Assembly: GCF_018873765.1 (NCBI RefSeq)
Contig: NC_057925.1
Coordinates: 59,036,970-59,100,969, forward strand
DNA length: 64,000 bases
Direction of reading: 5' to 3'
From: Telopea speciosissima
Lineage: Eukaryota; Streptophyta; Magnoliopsida; Proteales; Proteaceae
A model generated the notes under the pieces. The model ran no database searches. It saw only the letters and a program-made list of their open reading frames with translations, and was not told where the DNA came from. A program made the position numbers and the translations under genes. Each line of letters begins with the position of its first letter. Position 1 is the first letter of the stretch. Below are positions 10,528 through 22,159 of the stretch, piece by piece.

Positions 10528-10655
10528 TTTATCTATTTAGTCTTATTTATTTCTCTCATCTGTGCCTATCTTTTGCTTGGGAGGAGTGGGCACATTCTTT
10601 ATTGATTTTTTTGATGGAGATGTTGAGTTGATTTTGGTGCAGGCGAGAGGAAAAT

Positions 10656-11168
10656 ATGGAGCACGAAGAGACAGGATGCCAAGCTCCCGAGAGTCCTATT
10701 CTTTGCATCAACAACTGTGGCTTCTTCGGTAGTGCAGCCACCATGAATATGTGTTCCAAGTGCCACAAGGACTGGGTTTGGAAGCAGGAACAGGCTCAAT
10801 TTGCTGCTTCATCTATCGGGAGTATTGTGAATGGAAGCACTATCAACAATGGGAAGGAGCCCGTGGTTGCTGGTAATGTTGATGTTCCTGTTGCTTCTGT
10901 AGAGCCTAAGATAATTTCAACACAGGCATCGAGTGCTTCAGTCTCAAGTGAAGGTGAGGTGAAGGCAAAAGAGGGTCCAAACAGATGCAACACCTGCAGG
11001 AAGCGTGTGGGCTTAACGGGTTTCAACTGTCGATGTGGAAATCTTTTCTGTGCCAGTCATCGCTACTCTGACAAACACAACTGCCCCTTCGATTACCGGA
11101 CAGCTGCTCGTGATGCTATAGCTAAAGCCAACCCAGTTGTCAAGGCAGAAAAGCTTGACAAGATCTAG
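10656..11168 (+). CDS. Stress-associated protein with A20 and AN1 zinc fingers
   Basis: A 170-residue protein, the usual size for plant SAPs, encoded by one uninterrupted exon. The A20 finger uses C17, C21, C33 and C36. The AN1 finger uses C111, C114, C125, C127, C132, H135, H141 and C143, with standard spacing. The middle (about 45-105) is low-complexity and rich in S, V and A. The C-terminus ends in the basic [14 protein letters not shown] typical of the family. SAPs bind ubiquitin and modulate abiotic-stress responses in cytosol and nucleus; several have E3 activity. The start is well supported: the ATG lies 13 bases after the acceptor of a 5'UTR intron (9337-10642), a structure common in this family, and intron-mediated enhancement is plausible. 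No defect seen. Which SAP number it corresponds to cannot be decided by eye. Confidence 0.95.
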   Translation: MEHEETGCQAPESPILCINNCGFFGSAATMNMCSKCHKDWVWKQEQAQFAASSIGSIVNGSTINNGKEPVVAGNVDVPVASVEPKIISTQASSASVSSEGEVKAKEGPNRCNTCRKRVGLTGFNCRCGNLFCASHRYSDKHNCPFDYRTAARDAIAKANPVVKAEKLDKI

Positions 11169-14100
11169 GAGTCATGGAGTGAAGATTTATGTGTTGCAAT
11201 ATGTTGCTTCCTTCTTTATCCATGCATCTTCTTTATATTGGCTGCTATGCTCTGTAGGTGTCCATTATTGGTACAAATGATTGGAGGCATCATAGTTAGG
11301 GCATCTTTGCAGTCGGAACTCTATATTCGTTGTTGGTTGGGCGTGGATTTCTTTGTTGGCTCCAGTGTGTAAGTCTTCATTAGTGCTGGTTTGATGGACA
11401 TCTTTGTGGCTTATGATTTGGTTAGCAGTGTAATTTATGGTCGTGGTTCGCCTAGCATTTCACTCTGATGCTAATTACATAACGGTACATACAATACTGC
11501 AAGGATTTTAATATCATCTCTGCAGTGTTAATTGTTTGGGATTCTCAACCCAGTTCTTAAGGAGGGGAGGGACTAGGCTGGCCTAGAATCGGAACCAAAA
11601 TCTTGAAATTCAATTAGGCAAGTTTATGACCCCCCATTGCACCTCAGAGAGAGAGAAGAGAGTTTATTGAAGTGTTGTTTTTTTGGGTACCAGTTATATC
11701 ATAAATTTGAGTGCACTTAAGGTCTCAAGATTGCATTTTTCTTTGTTAAATCTCCTCCCCCCCTTTTTTTAAATGAATAGGTTTGCTAATTTTGTTAGAA
11801 CTTGTAGGTACCTCTGTCAACTGAAAACACTTCTTTTGTTTCCTCTATTCTTCATCCTTCTTTTATGGTGCGGTCACCTGCGGTTCCTAGTAGAGCACGT
11901 TGGGTCTTGCATATGCACTTTTAACAGCTGTAGCATATTTGGACTGGGACAGGTGTGTTGGTTAGTGATTTCATAGACAACAGTTTGCTGTTGTGGTTTT
12001 TTTGCTCATAGGCTCACGATTATGCCTGTCATCCATTGATGAGTTGCTGTTTTCTGGTTATTGTGGTATCATAGTTACACCAGCATAGGATTTAGTCAGC
12101 ATTTAGCATGTTTTGGTTATTGTAAGATTCGTGGTTTTATCTTTCCTGTCAATTTTTGGAATGCATGGAGCAACTCGCAAATGCTTAAAACTTGGCATTC
12201 AAATTTTTGTTGATTTTTCATTGTCTGTATTGAAGTCCAGATTAGTTTAGACTGGATCTATTTATGAGATGAATTTTAAGGTTTCATTGGATCCGAGTCG
12301 TGGACAGGTAGATGTGTTGGTGGAAAATTGGTCCATGAGACTAGAAGTAAGTTTTCTGAGGTTCTTTTAGTATATCAGATGTGATATTTCATGCCATCTT
12401 TGGTTCCTTTGAATTTGCACCGACATGTTCCTTTGGTAGTTGCAAACCCACTTGAATCTAGGATACCTAATTCCTCAAGCAGGCATCAATTATCATTTAA
12501 AGATAAGTTCTTTCATTTCATGATTTAAAATAGTGAAGGAGTTTGGAAACAGCTATCTGATTTGGAAGTCTAATGCGTGCATCAATATATTATGTTGCAA
12601 TAAACATCAGTGTTTATGAATTTCATTAATTCTTATATCGGGGAGTCCAGTGGTGGACTAAGTGGGTCATTAGATCCGGCTATCTTTTGCTGATGATTAC
12701 AAACTACAGCAGGGTGAAGACAAGGGTTTGTTTTTATTTTGTTTGGCATTTCTAGAATGGAAGATCTTGTTTTTTCAGTGACATCGACAAAATCTAAGGG
12801 CCCATGAACCATGGAGTTGCTGAAGTTTTCGTTTTTTCTCAACCATGGTTTGATGAGATTGTAGCAAATTATTTCTGTTACTGTTCCTTTCGGCAGTTGA
12901 GGAAACGTTTCTCAGAGTAATGGGTCTAGCTAGTATCTTAATTACTAACAAAATTTTCTTTTCATATTTTCTTATGTTGGCTCTTGATAAGAATTGTACA
13001 GTGAACACATTCATACTTGACCCTTTGGGCTTTGGGGAGGACTAGGTTTTGTTTAATAGCTGTGAAAAAAAATGCATCCCTCCAAGTCTGGACTGAAATG
13101 AGATGATGTTCACTTCAAATTGTAGATTGTTGTTCTGCTTCTTACATGACTATGGTCTTGAAGAAACTTGGCCTCTACATGGAAAATGTGGATCTGTTAA
13201 TGACCCATGCATGGGTTGGTCCAGTAATGTGATTTTACTTAAATCCTTGTGTAATTGGTGCAATTGAGATGTCTCTGATTTATTGCCAGGTTGGCTGAGC
13301 GGCTAAGTGGATACTAGGCCTTATTATTTTTGTGGGAAATTATCAAGGTAATTCATCAGTGATTACTATTGATGGTGGTGATACTTACTTAGTATCTTCT
13401 AGTAATGCTTGATGGATATTCATTAAACTGATGGTTGTTTATGAAGGAATCCTGATCATGCTAGTGGGATTGAATAGTTTGAGGGGACTCATTTACTGGC
13501 AGATTCTGGTATCAAACACCCGTGCTGGACATAAATAAGTTTGAGCCTTGATTCTTACATCATAAATTGCCATTTGTGATTTTATCATCTGCGCTGGAAT
13601 TACTTTTGGGAGGTTGAGTGAGGATGTTTCCAACTCCTTGTGGTACTTCTATGTGGATAAATGTCAGACGAAGTTATTGTGTTCGTGATGAAATCAACAT
13701 CCTGTCATTTGCCTTCCAGTGTTTCTTTTTTCAAGCGCTGTTAGATCTCCTTATAATTTCTCACCATCTTATCTCTACATTAGAGTTTTGGAAGAGATTT
13801 GAGCACTATCCCGGTTGGGATATATAGATCATTTTTGAACATTAGAAAGATCTGTCGTTATTTTGATGCTAAAGGGATGGTGGAGCTGCTAATCTCAAGA
13901 TAAATCTCAATGACCGGGATAATTGTTGGGATTTTTGTTTGGGTTTTGTTTTTTAGGCTGTAGGTAGAATTTCCAAGCATTTTTTTTTTTCTTTGTTTGG
14001 TTTGATTCGTATCTTCCATGGTGGTTGGAAGTTTTTTAGTCTCCCGTTTTATTGTTCAATATTTTTCTTACCTTTCCCAAAAGAAAAAAGTAGATCAAAA

Positions 14101-15019
14101 AGAAAAAAGTAATCTCTAGAGCATTATGAAGTTAGTTCTCTGTTTGATACTGGGTTACATGTTACCTTTTAAAAGTTTCCAAGATCTTCTGAAGAGGGGG
14201 TCATTTAATATTAGTGATTTTAATAGAGGAGAGATTTCTGCAACCCAAGATGAAGGGAAAATCTCTACATCCAGGTGATTTGCCCTATTTGTGAAGATCC
14301 GAAATACTTTTCCTGTGTCCAATCCAAGGATCAGATCAGTTGGATTGATTAAAAGGTTCTCTTTTTGTAGGTGAAAGACTCAAAGTCAACTGGGTTCATT
14401 TAAATAAGAAGAGTTAAGTTGCTGGATATCCACTAGGGTCTTAATTGCTGCCGTCTTTAGAATCAGATTGTTGGGGATTATAAGTGATGTGATAATGGTT
14501 AGTGATGATGGCTTCAGAATCATTTGTGGGGACTGAGACCTTCGGTGAAGTGATAACTAGAATCTTCTGTGGAGTGGGATTGATGGGTCACAATGCTAGG
14601 TAGCGCAAGGTTTGTGTTTGTTAGAGGCTGGATTGCCAAATCAAAGATACTAGAGTTTTATTTGATGGGAAGAAAAAACTATAGAAAAAGGATTCTCTGA
14701 GTAAAGGGCATAGAGGAATGCACCAACGAGGTGTGACGAAACAGTATTGTATAGTGGAAAGCAGTGAAGTCATTGTTTTTTTGATGTTCAAGGAAACCAG
14801 ATATACAAGTTAACGATCATCACAATCTATAATACAAGCATTCCTAGTCAAAGATACTTTCACTCCTTGAGTGGTATCTGCTATATAGAGAAAGTCTTTA
14901 AAAAGATGCCATGGCCATTAGCATTTGGTAGAAGATGGAAGAGTATCCAAGATGAATTGATTATCACTCCAGACTTCTTTAATCTTCAACCCAATGCCGG
15001 TTGCATGATTTACACCCTG
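11169..15019. other. 3'UTR of the A20/AN1 gene, then a long spacer without recognised genes
   Basis: The first 300 or so bases are probably 3'UTR. Beyond that the sequence is T-rich and unique-looking, with short open frames only (for example 11773 and 13618). A tRNA-like phrase near 13290 does not form a full tRNA. A non-coding transcript cannot be excluded. Confidence 0.5.
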
Positions 15020-16425
15020 TCATATCGCAAAAAATAGGGATGAAACCTCATCTCGTGGAGGAGCAATCCCTGTATCAAAAAACTTAATTCTGCCATTTGT
15101 CAAAAAGAAATATGACCATCCTGCGAATTTTAATCCTGATTTAAAGTATCCTGCACAGATCAACACCGGAAAATCGAGCATAGAAAGATGAAAGTTAGTG
15201 GTAGGTAACGAAATAGAACCAGTACCATCCATTGCATCAAGGGATAAAAAAAACGGGGGGAGTAAGTCATGGAAAGCAATCCATTTTTGAGTGCTACGAA
15301 GCACCCATAATGGATCAGGCACAGACGAGCCATAAATAACACTGTTTCTAGCTGTCCAAATAAAATAACATGTTATAAGAAACACACTAAAAACCCACTT
15401 GACCAGTTGTTTGTCCAACTTGAGAATAGAATAGAGAAACAAACATAAGGATTGGATACTTTCAAACGCTAGAAAATCAGTTCTTAACCCCAGTGGTCCT
15501 GCAGCCCAGATATGTTTAACCTAGTCACAAGAAACAAAAATGTGCCATGAGGATTCAGGACTAGTTCCACACAAAGCACAAGAAGAGTCAATTTGGATCC
15601 ATTTCGAGAGAGTAGCCCTGGTAGGAATTCCTGCATTTAGCACACGTCAGAAGAAAATCTTAAATCTCGGGTGAATGTGAAGTTTCCAAAAAAACTTCCA
15701 CCATTGTGGATTTGTAACAGACAGAATTTCAACTTTGGAGGAAAGGTAATGAGCAACTAATTTAGTAGTGAGGATGCCATTCTTGGCTTTTAAACAAATC
15801 CATTTATCCTCAGAATCAGAAATTAACACAGATTGAATCCGAGAAGACACAGATCGAGGTAAGCAACTAGTAATCAAGTTCGAATTCGAGCTGTTTCCAA
15901 TTAAGAAAGCATTAACAAGCTGAGCCTTATCAGGAGGATTAATTAGAGTAGTTGTTGAGGTAGAGAGATTACCTCAAGTGTAGGGACCCATTTATCAAAC
16001 CAAAAGAAAATAGACTTGCCATTGCCTATCCGTTTGTACACCAGATTTTCCAAATCAGGGATTACCTGGGAGATACTGTTCCACGTCCATGAGCCTTTTC
16101 TAGCTCTGGTCGAAGGGTCAAACAATGAAAGTTTTGCGAAATATTTAGCTCTAATAAGGCGAGCCCATAATGAGCAGGGTTCAGTTAAGAGTCTCCAGCT
16201 AAGTTTCACCAAGAGGGCCTTGTTGTGGGTTTCGGCTTTGCGAAAACCCAAACCTCCAAAAGATTTAGGTAAACACATTCTCTCCCAAGATATAAGGGCA
16301 GTTTTTTTCTTGTGTTTACCATAATTCCCCAACCAAAAGTTAAGCCAGAGAGAGTCAATTTTTTGATAGATAGTAATAGGAAACTTAAAACAATTCATGA
16401 GAAAGGCTGGAGTTGAGGCAAGCAC
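15020..16425 (-). mobile_element. L1-type LINE remnant: post-RT region, zf-RVT and RNase H-like part
   Basis: Read right to left, the minus strand gives the region after the reverse transcriptase: IDSLWLNFWLGN, WERMCLPKSFGGLGFRKAE, NKALLVKLSWRLL, LWARLIRAKYF, GSWTWNSI and VYKRIGNGKSIFFWFDKWVP. Next comes the zinc-binding RT segment (WWKFFWKLHIHPRFKIFF, about 15647-15715). Last comes a segment starting LDKQLVKWVFSVF and ITCYFIWTARNSVIYG, leading toward the RNase H domain. This order is characteristic of plant L1 elements. Several frames are needed and stops intervene, so it is inactive. The catalytic RT core lies missing to the right, where a second fragment begins. Confidence 0.85.
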
Positions 16426-16476
16426 AGATTTAATTAGAACACATCAGCCAGCATAGGATAAGTGGTTAAGTTTTGT

Positions 16477-16945
16477 TCAAGAAAGAGAGAGAAACAGAAG
16501 TGTTAGCGTACTCTTACCCAGCTGTTCAGAGAATTGTTGAAGGAGAGAGAATAGTTTACAGATACTATTCCAAATCAAAGAACCCTTCTTTAATAAAGTT
16601 GAAGGATGCAAATTATTATGGAAATATTTCCCTTGTGAGTAACTTAGTCCATAGTTGATGAGGGTTGGTAAGAAGATGCGCCACGCCAGCTTGACAAGTA
16701 GGGTTTTATTATAGCTTGACAAGTAGGGCTTTATTATAAATAGATGGTAATATAATACATAATCCCCCAAAAGATCTAGGCCTACAAAGCAAATGCCATG
16801 ACACATAATTCCACTTATGGCGATGTAGCCCCACCCTTTCCCAAAATCCCAAGTTGATAGAATTAATTGAACAAACCTTAGCTGGAAGCAAGAAACAAGA
16901 CATCCAATATGTGTTGTATGAGCTAAGAATTGATTTTATTAACAC
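16477..16945 (-). mobile_element. Second L1-type LINE fragment (post-RT region)
   Basis: Contains IKSILSSYNTYWMSCFLLP, the counterpart of the RT end, followed by a SFGGLCI-like motif, NKALLVKLAWRIF and GSLIWNSICKLF. These are the same landmarks as in the copy at 15943-16425 but diverged and with frameshifts. A second insertion or an old internal duplication of the same family. Confidence 0.75.
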
Positions 16946-17084
16946 TGACTGATCTTTCTGTTTGGGAAAGTAAAGGAATAAGATTCAATTGTCCAGGTTT
17001 CCTTTCCACTCTATGGATAAGATATTGTGAACTCTGAGATTTATTCGGAGAGAAAAATATTGGGCGTACCTAGATAGATGACAT

Positions 17085-17433
17085 TAGGGCTGCAACAGGG
17101 TTGGGTTGGGTCGGGTTTTTCAAAACTCCAATCCAATCCTGACTCCTTAGCTGGGCCCAAGCTTGATCGGACTCTGACTCAGGGCTTGGAAAATCTAACC
17201 TTGACCCGTCCTCAGGATCGGACTGGGCTGATCCTGATTGGTCTTAATCATGGAGTGGGGAAAGATAGAGATGCATGGATTGGATTGAGTTGGGTAGGGT
17301 CTAGGAGAAAATTATCGATTTTACATAAAATAACACAATAATAAAATATATTATCACTTATTATCTTCATATATAATATATTATATAACAAAATATGTAT
17401 TAACATTTAAAGTTTATAATATAAATAGTATAT

Positions 17434-17470
<37 letters not shown>

Positions 17471-17670
17471 TAAAAAGCAAGGTCGGGTTGAGCCAGGCCG
17501 AGCTCAGCCCGAGGCCTCAACCCTAACCCGACCCAACCATGACTCAGGGTCAGCAATTTCCAGTCCTAACCTACCCTCAGGGTCAGGTATCTCAGCCCTA
17601 ACCCGCCCTTAGGGTCAAGTATCTCAGCCTAGGCCTTGTTCGGGCCCACAAGGCCAAACTTGCACCCCTA
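17085..17670 (-). mobile_element. Non-autonomous hAT element, family D, with 8-bp target duplication
   Basis: Ends TAGGGCTGCAAC and TTGCACCCCTA, flanked by a perfect 8-bp direct repeat GATGACAT at 17077-17084 and 17671-17678. The interior is rich in GGGTTGGGTCGGG/CCCTGACC-like phrases and holds a (TA)n run at about 17434-17465. Inverted relative to copies at 36124-37163 and 53440-54006. No transposase. Confidence 0.9.
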
Positions 17671-17831
17671 GATGACATTATTTCTTAACAAAAAAAAAAA
17701 GAAAAAAGATTGCTATAAAAAACCATATTCCTGGTACCCTAAAAGTAAGTCCACTCTTTTTGAAGTTAATTTCTTGAAGAGAGGTTTTGAAAAGGGTTTA
17801 AAATTGCATGCAAAGTTGATATATATTCTTA

Positions 17832-18005
17832 GAAAGAAAGAACATTAACCGGTGATGTGCCTCGGCATGTATCTGCGCTTAGACACAACCACGTGCAAAA
17901 TGATTGACGCACCCCCTTGGAAAGGCGAAAAGGACCAAGGGTGTGCCGGTCATTTTTTGCGCAAGTACACGCGAAGGCACAAGACCGATTAGCGTTTATT
18001 TTCCC
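17832..18005. mobile_element. Mutator-type MITE, family B, with 9-bp target duplication
   Basis: The left arm TTAACCGGTGATGTGCCTCGG and the reverse-complemented right arm CTAATCGGTCTTGTGCCTTCG are inverted repeats. The perfect 9-bp repeat ATATTCTTA lies at 17823-17831 and 18006-18014. The left half is related to sequence in the 30.2-31.2 kb tandem array. Confidence 0.9.
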
Positions 18006-18014
18006 ATATTCTTA

Positions 18015-18767
18015 TTTGCTCTACAAAAAATAAAAATACCATATATAAATAACAAGAGTACATTGATGACAGTGTCTACCAATATTTATACTTTTAAACA
18101 ACTCCAGATCTTTATGCATTTTCAAAATTCAAGACAAGCTTTTATGGCAATGACAACATATAAGGGCTAATAGGGTATCCTTGACGAAGACCTCTAAAAG
18201 GTTTAAGGAAAATCAAAACTACTACCTTCTATCTTAATAAAATATTAAATTGAAGAGACAATATAATTAATCATATCACACCAGGTTTGACTGAATCCTA
18301 AGAATTCTAAAATAACTTATAAATACTTCACTCAACCCTATCATAGGTTTTAGACATATCCAATTTAAATGCAACTTACTCTATTTTATCTACATGGTTT
18401 TCCTCTCAGGAGCCTTGTCTAATTATTAACCTATAAAATGAGATATCTTTATTTGGCTCATGTTCTTTGAGCTTGTGGGGTGAAGGAGCATATACATTTT
18501 GGGGCGTCAATCAGATTCGTCAATAGAGAGAGAGAGAGAGAGAGAGAGCCTTACTTTGTCAGCTCAGAAACCTTTTTCCCAGTTTTATATTACTCGTAAT
18601 GTAGTATTTTGTTTACTTTAGACTTTTTATTCTTTTGTCAATTCTTTCAATGACAAATAGAGGATGATAGATTGGATTAGGTAACTTTTTTGTTTTTCAT
18701 ATGCAAAATTTATTTGGCTTTTTAAATAAGGATTTGATTGTACGTGAATCAAATCCCTTCTCTGGAA
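18015..18767. other. AT-rich spacer with a (GA)n microsatellite
   Basis: No gene recognised. A GA repeat lies at about 18524-18548. Confidence 0.5.
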
Positions 18768-18848
18768 ATAGGGGTAAGATTGCGTATATTTGATCTTCCC
18801 CAGATCTTGCTAAACGTGGGGAGCCTTGTATACTGGGTACAGCCTTTC
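18768..18848 (+). mobile_element. Au SINE, 3' fragment
   Basis: AGGGGTAAGATTGCGTA, then GATCTTCCCCAGATCTTGC and GGGAGCCTTGTATACTGGGTAC, follow the 3' half of the plant Au SINE. The tRNA-like 5' half with promoter boxes is missing. Confidence 0.75.
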
Positions 18849-19185
18849 TTTATTGCAAGTGAAATTTATTAACTTACCTTTGGAATATTTTTGGAGTTGA
18901 TTATACAATCATGTGAGGTAACTGAATGATTTAATATGGAATTATCTAAATGACACCTCTATAGGTGTATATAAAATTTAAACTTTCTTTTAATTTTTCT
19001 TTGCTTTATTCGTAAAAAACATTTTAATCAAAGTTTTAAAAAATTTAATAATGACTTGGCATTATGTCATTATTAAAAACCGTCATTTTCTAACATGTTT
19101 TTTGATTATGCATTTGAAATGATTGGACTTACCCTCCTCCAGAGAAAGTGTTATAATAAAAAAGCAAATAAGATTATAAATTATT

Positions 19186-20941
19186 GGAAAATTTTCACGG
19201 ACAACCCCTAAAAGATTTCAATATCTCATAAACTTATCAGACTTGATCAAAATAGCAAACTTTCCCTTGATGTTAAGCGGGGTGACCCCCAAGATAAAAT
19301 TTTTTTTTTTTTTTTTTTTTTTGGGGGTAAAACCCCAAGATAAAATGTCAATTTTACCTTCTTAGTTATTTAAAAAAACAAAATGAAATATCCATTTTAA
19401 CCCCAAAGTTGAAATATCCATTTTAACCCTAAAATATCAACCTTCCCCCTTCTTCCCTGACGGCTGATGTGCCGCCGCCGCCGTCCGTCGTCGCTGCCGA
19501 AGGTGAGATTGAGACAGAGGACGAAACTCTCGACCTGTGCGGTTAATTTCTTTAGTCAAAGCCTTAAGTCTCACTTCTTTCTCAGCCTCTGTCAAAGGGA
19601 CTTCACCACGATCCGCTGGATTATACTTCAACAGATTCTTTGCTGTGTATTTCCAACCATCTAACGTGCTCGGAGGCTGACCAGATGACCCATACCCATC
19701 AGTGATCTGGTCTCTCTTTCCAGATTCAATTGTCTTAATTTGCTCCTTCTCACCTTCAATCAAATACCCAAATCGTTCCTTCCTCTTCCGATTCACTTTC
19801 TCCACGATCTTAGAAAAACTGTTATTAACTTCACTTGTATAACGCCGGAAGAACTCATCGAGCGTCAAGGAAACATCGACCGAATCATCAACGAATTCTT
19901 CGCCTTCGGCATCCGCTTGAATTGGGATTTTATCCAAATCAAACGGAGTAGAATTCAATGAGAAAATCGAACCGGGCGTTCGTAAATTAGAACCAGGAGT
20001 TCGAGTCTTATTACCTTCGGCATGGGAATTTGAAGCCTTGCCTCTTCGTCGCTCCAAGATCTTCAACTGGGCATCTCAGATTAGAACAGGATCCTCACTC
20101 ACTGCGAACAGCTTCGAGCCAGTCGGTACGATCACGAAGCTTTGAAATATCGGGGAAGAAATCGCGTTCGATGATCTTCTCTATGGCGGCGACATAGGTG
20201 TCCTCATCGAGGACCTTGGGGCGCTTGTTAGGGTTTCTGGGAGGATTTATTGTCGATGAATCACAAGGGTTTTCTCGGATTCCCTCGGATGGAGAAGGTG
20301 AAGGGGAGAAAGAGATGTGGCGAGGAGAATGACCCGGTGATAAGAGCATGATTTCTGTAAATAGGAACCGAAACTTCTTTAGAAGCAAATTTGAGGTTGC
20401 AATCAAATCTAGAAATTAGGGTTAGGTTTTAGCAAGAGTAGAAGAGATCTTCCCGAGTCTTGTTACTTTACCTTCACACAGAAATTCTTGAGAGAGCACT
20501 GCGATCAGATCAAAACCATCCGAAGTGGCTGGAAAATGAACGAAACCCTAGAAACCGAGCTTCGAATGCTCTGAAAAATGAAATCTCATCTCTCTGAGTC
20601 TCCTTCTCTCAGACACACCCTTCCGCGAAATCGAAGCACAAATGGTGCCTTGCAAAGCCCCTTCCCTGTTCTTGCTTCTTCCGCGTTCAGACCATTGGAA
20701 GACGATGAAGAGAATGGTTGTTCTTTGGGGTTTTACCCTTAAGGGTATTATGGGAAGTTCACCTGTGGTAAGGGTAATTTCGTCATTATGATAAAACTAA
20801 CAGCAACTTAACCCCAAAAATCTAACAGAGTGAACTAAATTCATATATCTTCATAAAATAAGGATAGCCTATGCCTTTTTTACGAATATGGTAAATTCCT
20901 GAGATATTTGATACTTTCAGGAAGTATCCGTGAAATTTTCC
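19186..20941. mobile_element. Mutator-like gene-carrying element (Pack-MULE) with 10-bp target duplication
   Basis: The left end GGAAAATTTTCACGGACA and the reverse complement of the right end GGAAAATTTCACGGATAC start terminal inverted repeats of roughly 100 bp or more. The arms are diverged inward but keep AATATCTCA and other landmarks. The direct repeat ATAAATTATT flanks it exactly, at 19176-19185 and 20942-20951. Inside are a broken ESS2/DGCR14 first exon, its apparent 5'UTR and upstream region (about 20350-20700), and a poly-T tract at about 19302-19322. No transposase is present. Perfect target duplication plus arms make this the best-defined gene-carrying element in the window. Confidence 0.9.
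19535..20349 (-). pseudogene. Captured, broken copy of the ESS2/DGCR14 splicing-factor gene
   Basis: From ATG at 20349 the minus strand reads MLLSPGHSPRHISFSPSPS, then KVLDEDTYVAAIEKIIERDF, FPDISKLRDRTDWLEAVRS. After a frame change it reads LKILERRRGK, VDVSLTLDEFFRRYTSE, FSKIVEKVNRKRKERFGYL, DGYGSSGQPPSTLDGW and ADRGEVPLTEAEKEVRLKAL. This is the N-terminal half of the ESS2 (DGCR14, Bis1) family, a nuclear spliceosome-associated protein. Two lesions disable it: a 4-bp TGAG duplication near 20094-20101 shifts the frame, and a TGA replaces an expected CGA at 20076-20078. Similarity stops at KEINRTG, next to CACAG|GTCGAG, a likely exon end. So 5'UTR, exon 1 and a piece of intron seem to have been captured as genomic DNA. 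The C-terminal half is absent. Confidence 0.88.
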
Positions 20942-20951
20942 ATAAATTATT

Positions 20952-21880
20952 TGACACTTCAATATGAAAACCCTTTTTATTATTACTTTGATTTCACCTT
21001 TTTTTTGTCCCTCTCTTTCCCTTGCAGCTAAATGGAGTCATAAGAATGAAAGAACGGTCTAAATATTTCCACCAATCTGTGAGTTGAAAAAAATTGTTCG
21101 GAGACGCAACATGACAATTCTGCTCACGCTAGATGGAAGTGGAACACCAATCTCTTACATATGAACTACAGATGATGATGAAGGGTTTCCGGCTACCTAA
21201 TAAGATGAGGGGTGAAAGGACCCAACCCTTTCGACTTTGCCACCTTTTTATTTTTGTTTTTGTTTTTGTTTTTGTGTTGTTGGGATGGTTACTTACGTAA
21301 AACTTTTGAATGCTTAACACAATTGTATGGCACATAATGCAGAGGATTATCCACCTTGTTTGGTGGCAGCCATTCTTTTAATCTAGTTGAATTTTCATGT
21401 ATTTTTTGGCAAAATATTATTCATAAGGGTTTGGTATTTTTTCAACCTAACAAGACACCTTATCTACTTCATTGTGATAGTTGGAAAGAACATGGTTTAC
21501 TTGAGTCACTTCTTAAATTTTAGAGTCTAATTCAATCATATAACCCTATGTCGACTTGTATATCGTGTATATTTATATATGTGTACTCTGTACCTCAATC
21601 ATTACTGTGCACTTTTCCAAATCTGAGCAAGAATGGAAAATTTAGGTCGAAAAAACCATGAAAATGGACGATTCAGATCTGTCTTGTAACTTAAAAATTT
21701 TAAAAAAACCTGTACTAACCACCCCACTTTTTTTGTAGAAAGGGAAATGGAATTCAAGTTAAATTACAACAAATTTTGCACTTACCTGTCTAATGACACT
21801 TTTTTGTTCTACCTTGCATATGCGGAAGATGCATTGACTATTAAGTCAATTTTTTGAGTTATTCTCTGATTTATCAGGAC
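20952..21880. other. Spacer without recognised gene
   Basis: AT-rich. A (GTTTTT)n run lies near 21250-21275. The phrase around 21540-21670 resembles 41715-41880 (ATTCAATCA...CCC...CTTGTATATCGTGTATATTT; CAGATCTG), so part of it is a dispersed repeat of unknown type. Confidence 0.45.
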
Positions 21881-22115
21881 AAGAGATGTCTCGGGAGGCT
21901 CTTATTAGGAACTAAGCTTCTGCCCCGTAAATCTAAGGCTACCAGGTTGGGAAATTTGGTTTGTAGGGTTGAGAAGAGATTATCTGTTTGCAAAGCCTAG
22001 CAACTCAATTATATCGGTCAAATAATGTTGATTCAATTTGTTTTATCCGTCATTCCAGCACATTGGAAGTCTTGTTTTAGGTTTCTTTTGAACGTTTGTT
22101 AGAAAGTTGACTCTC
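21881..22115 (+). mobile_element. L1-type LINE fragment
   Basis: Translation gives KATRLGNLVCRVEKRLSVCKA followed by QIMLIQFVLSVIPAHWKSC. This matches the end of the RT domain in plant L1 elements, as in the TYWMSC motif at about 16900. Short and degraded. Confidence 0.55.
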
Positions 22116-22159
22116 TTTATGCTAATTTTTAACATTGTTCTTCAACTGGAGATAGAAAA

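Noticed and set aside
13281-13320. tRNA-like phrase GGTTGGCTGAGCGGCTAAGTGG
   Set aside because: No anticodon arm, T arm or acceptor stem partner follows; not a tRNA gene.
11773-13827. Several 60-80 codon frames in the 11.5-15 kb spacer
   Set aside because: No similarity, no splice structure, hydrophobic or random composition.
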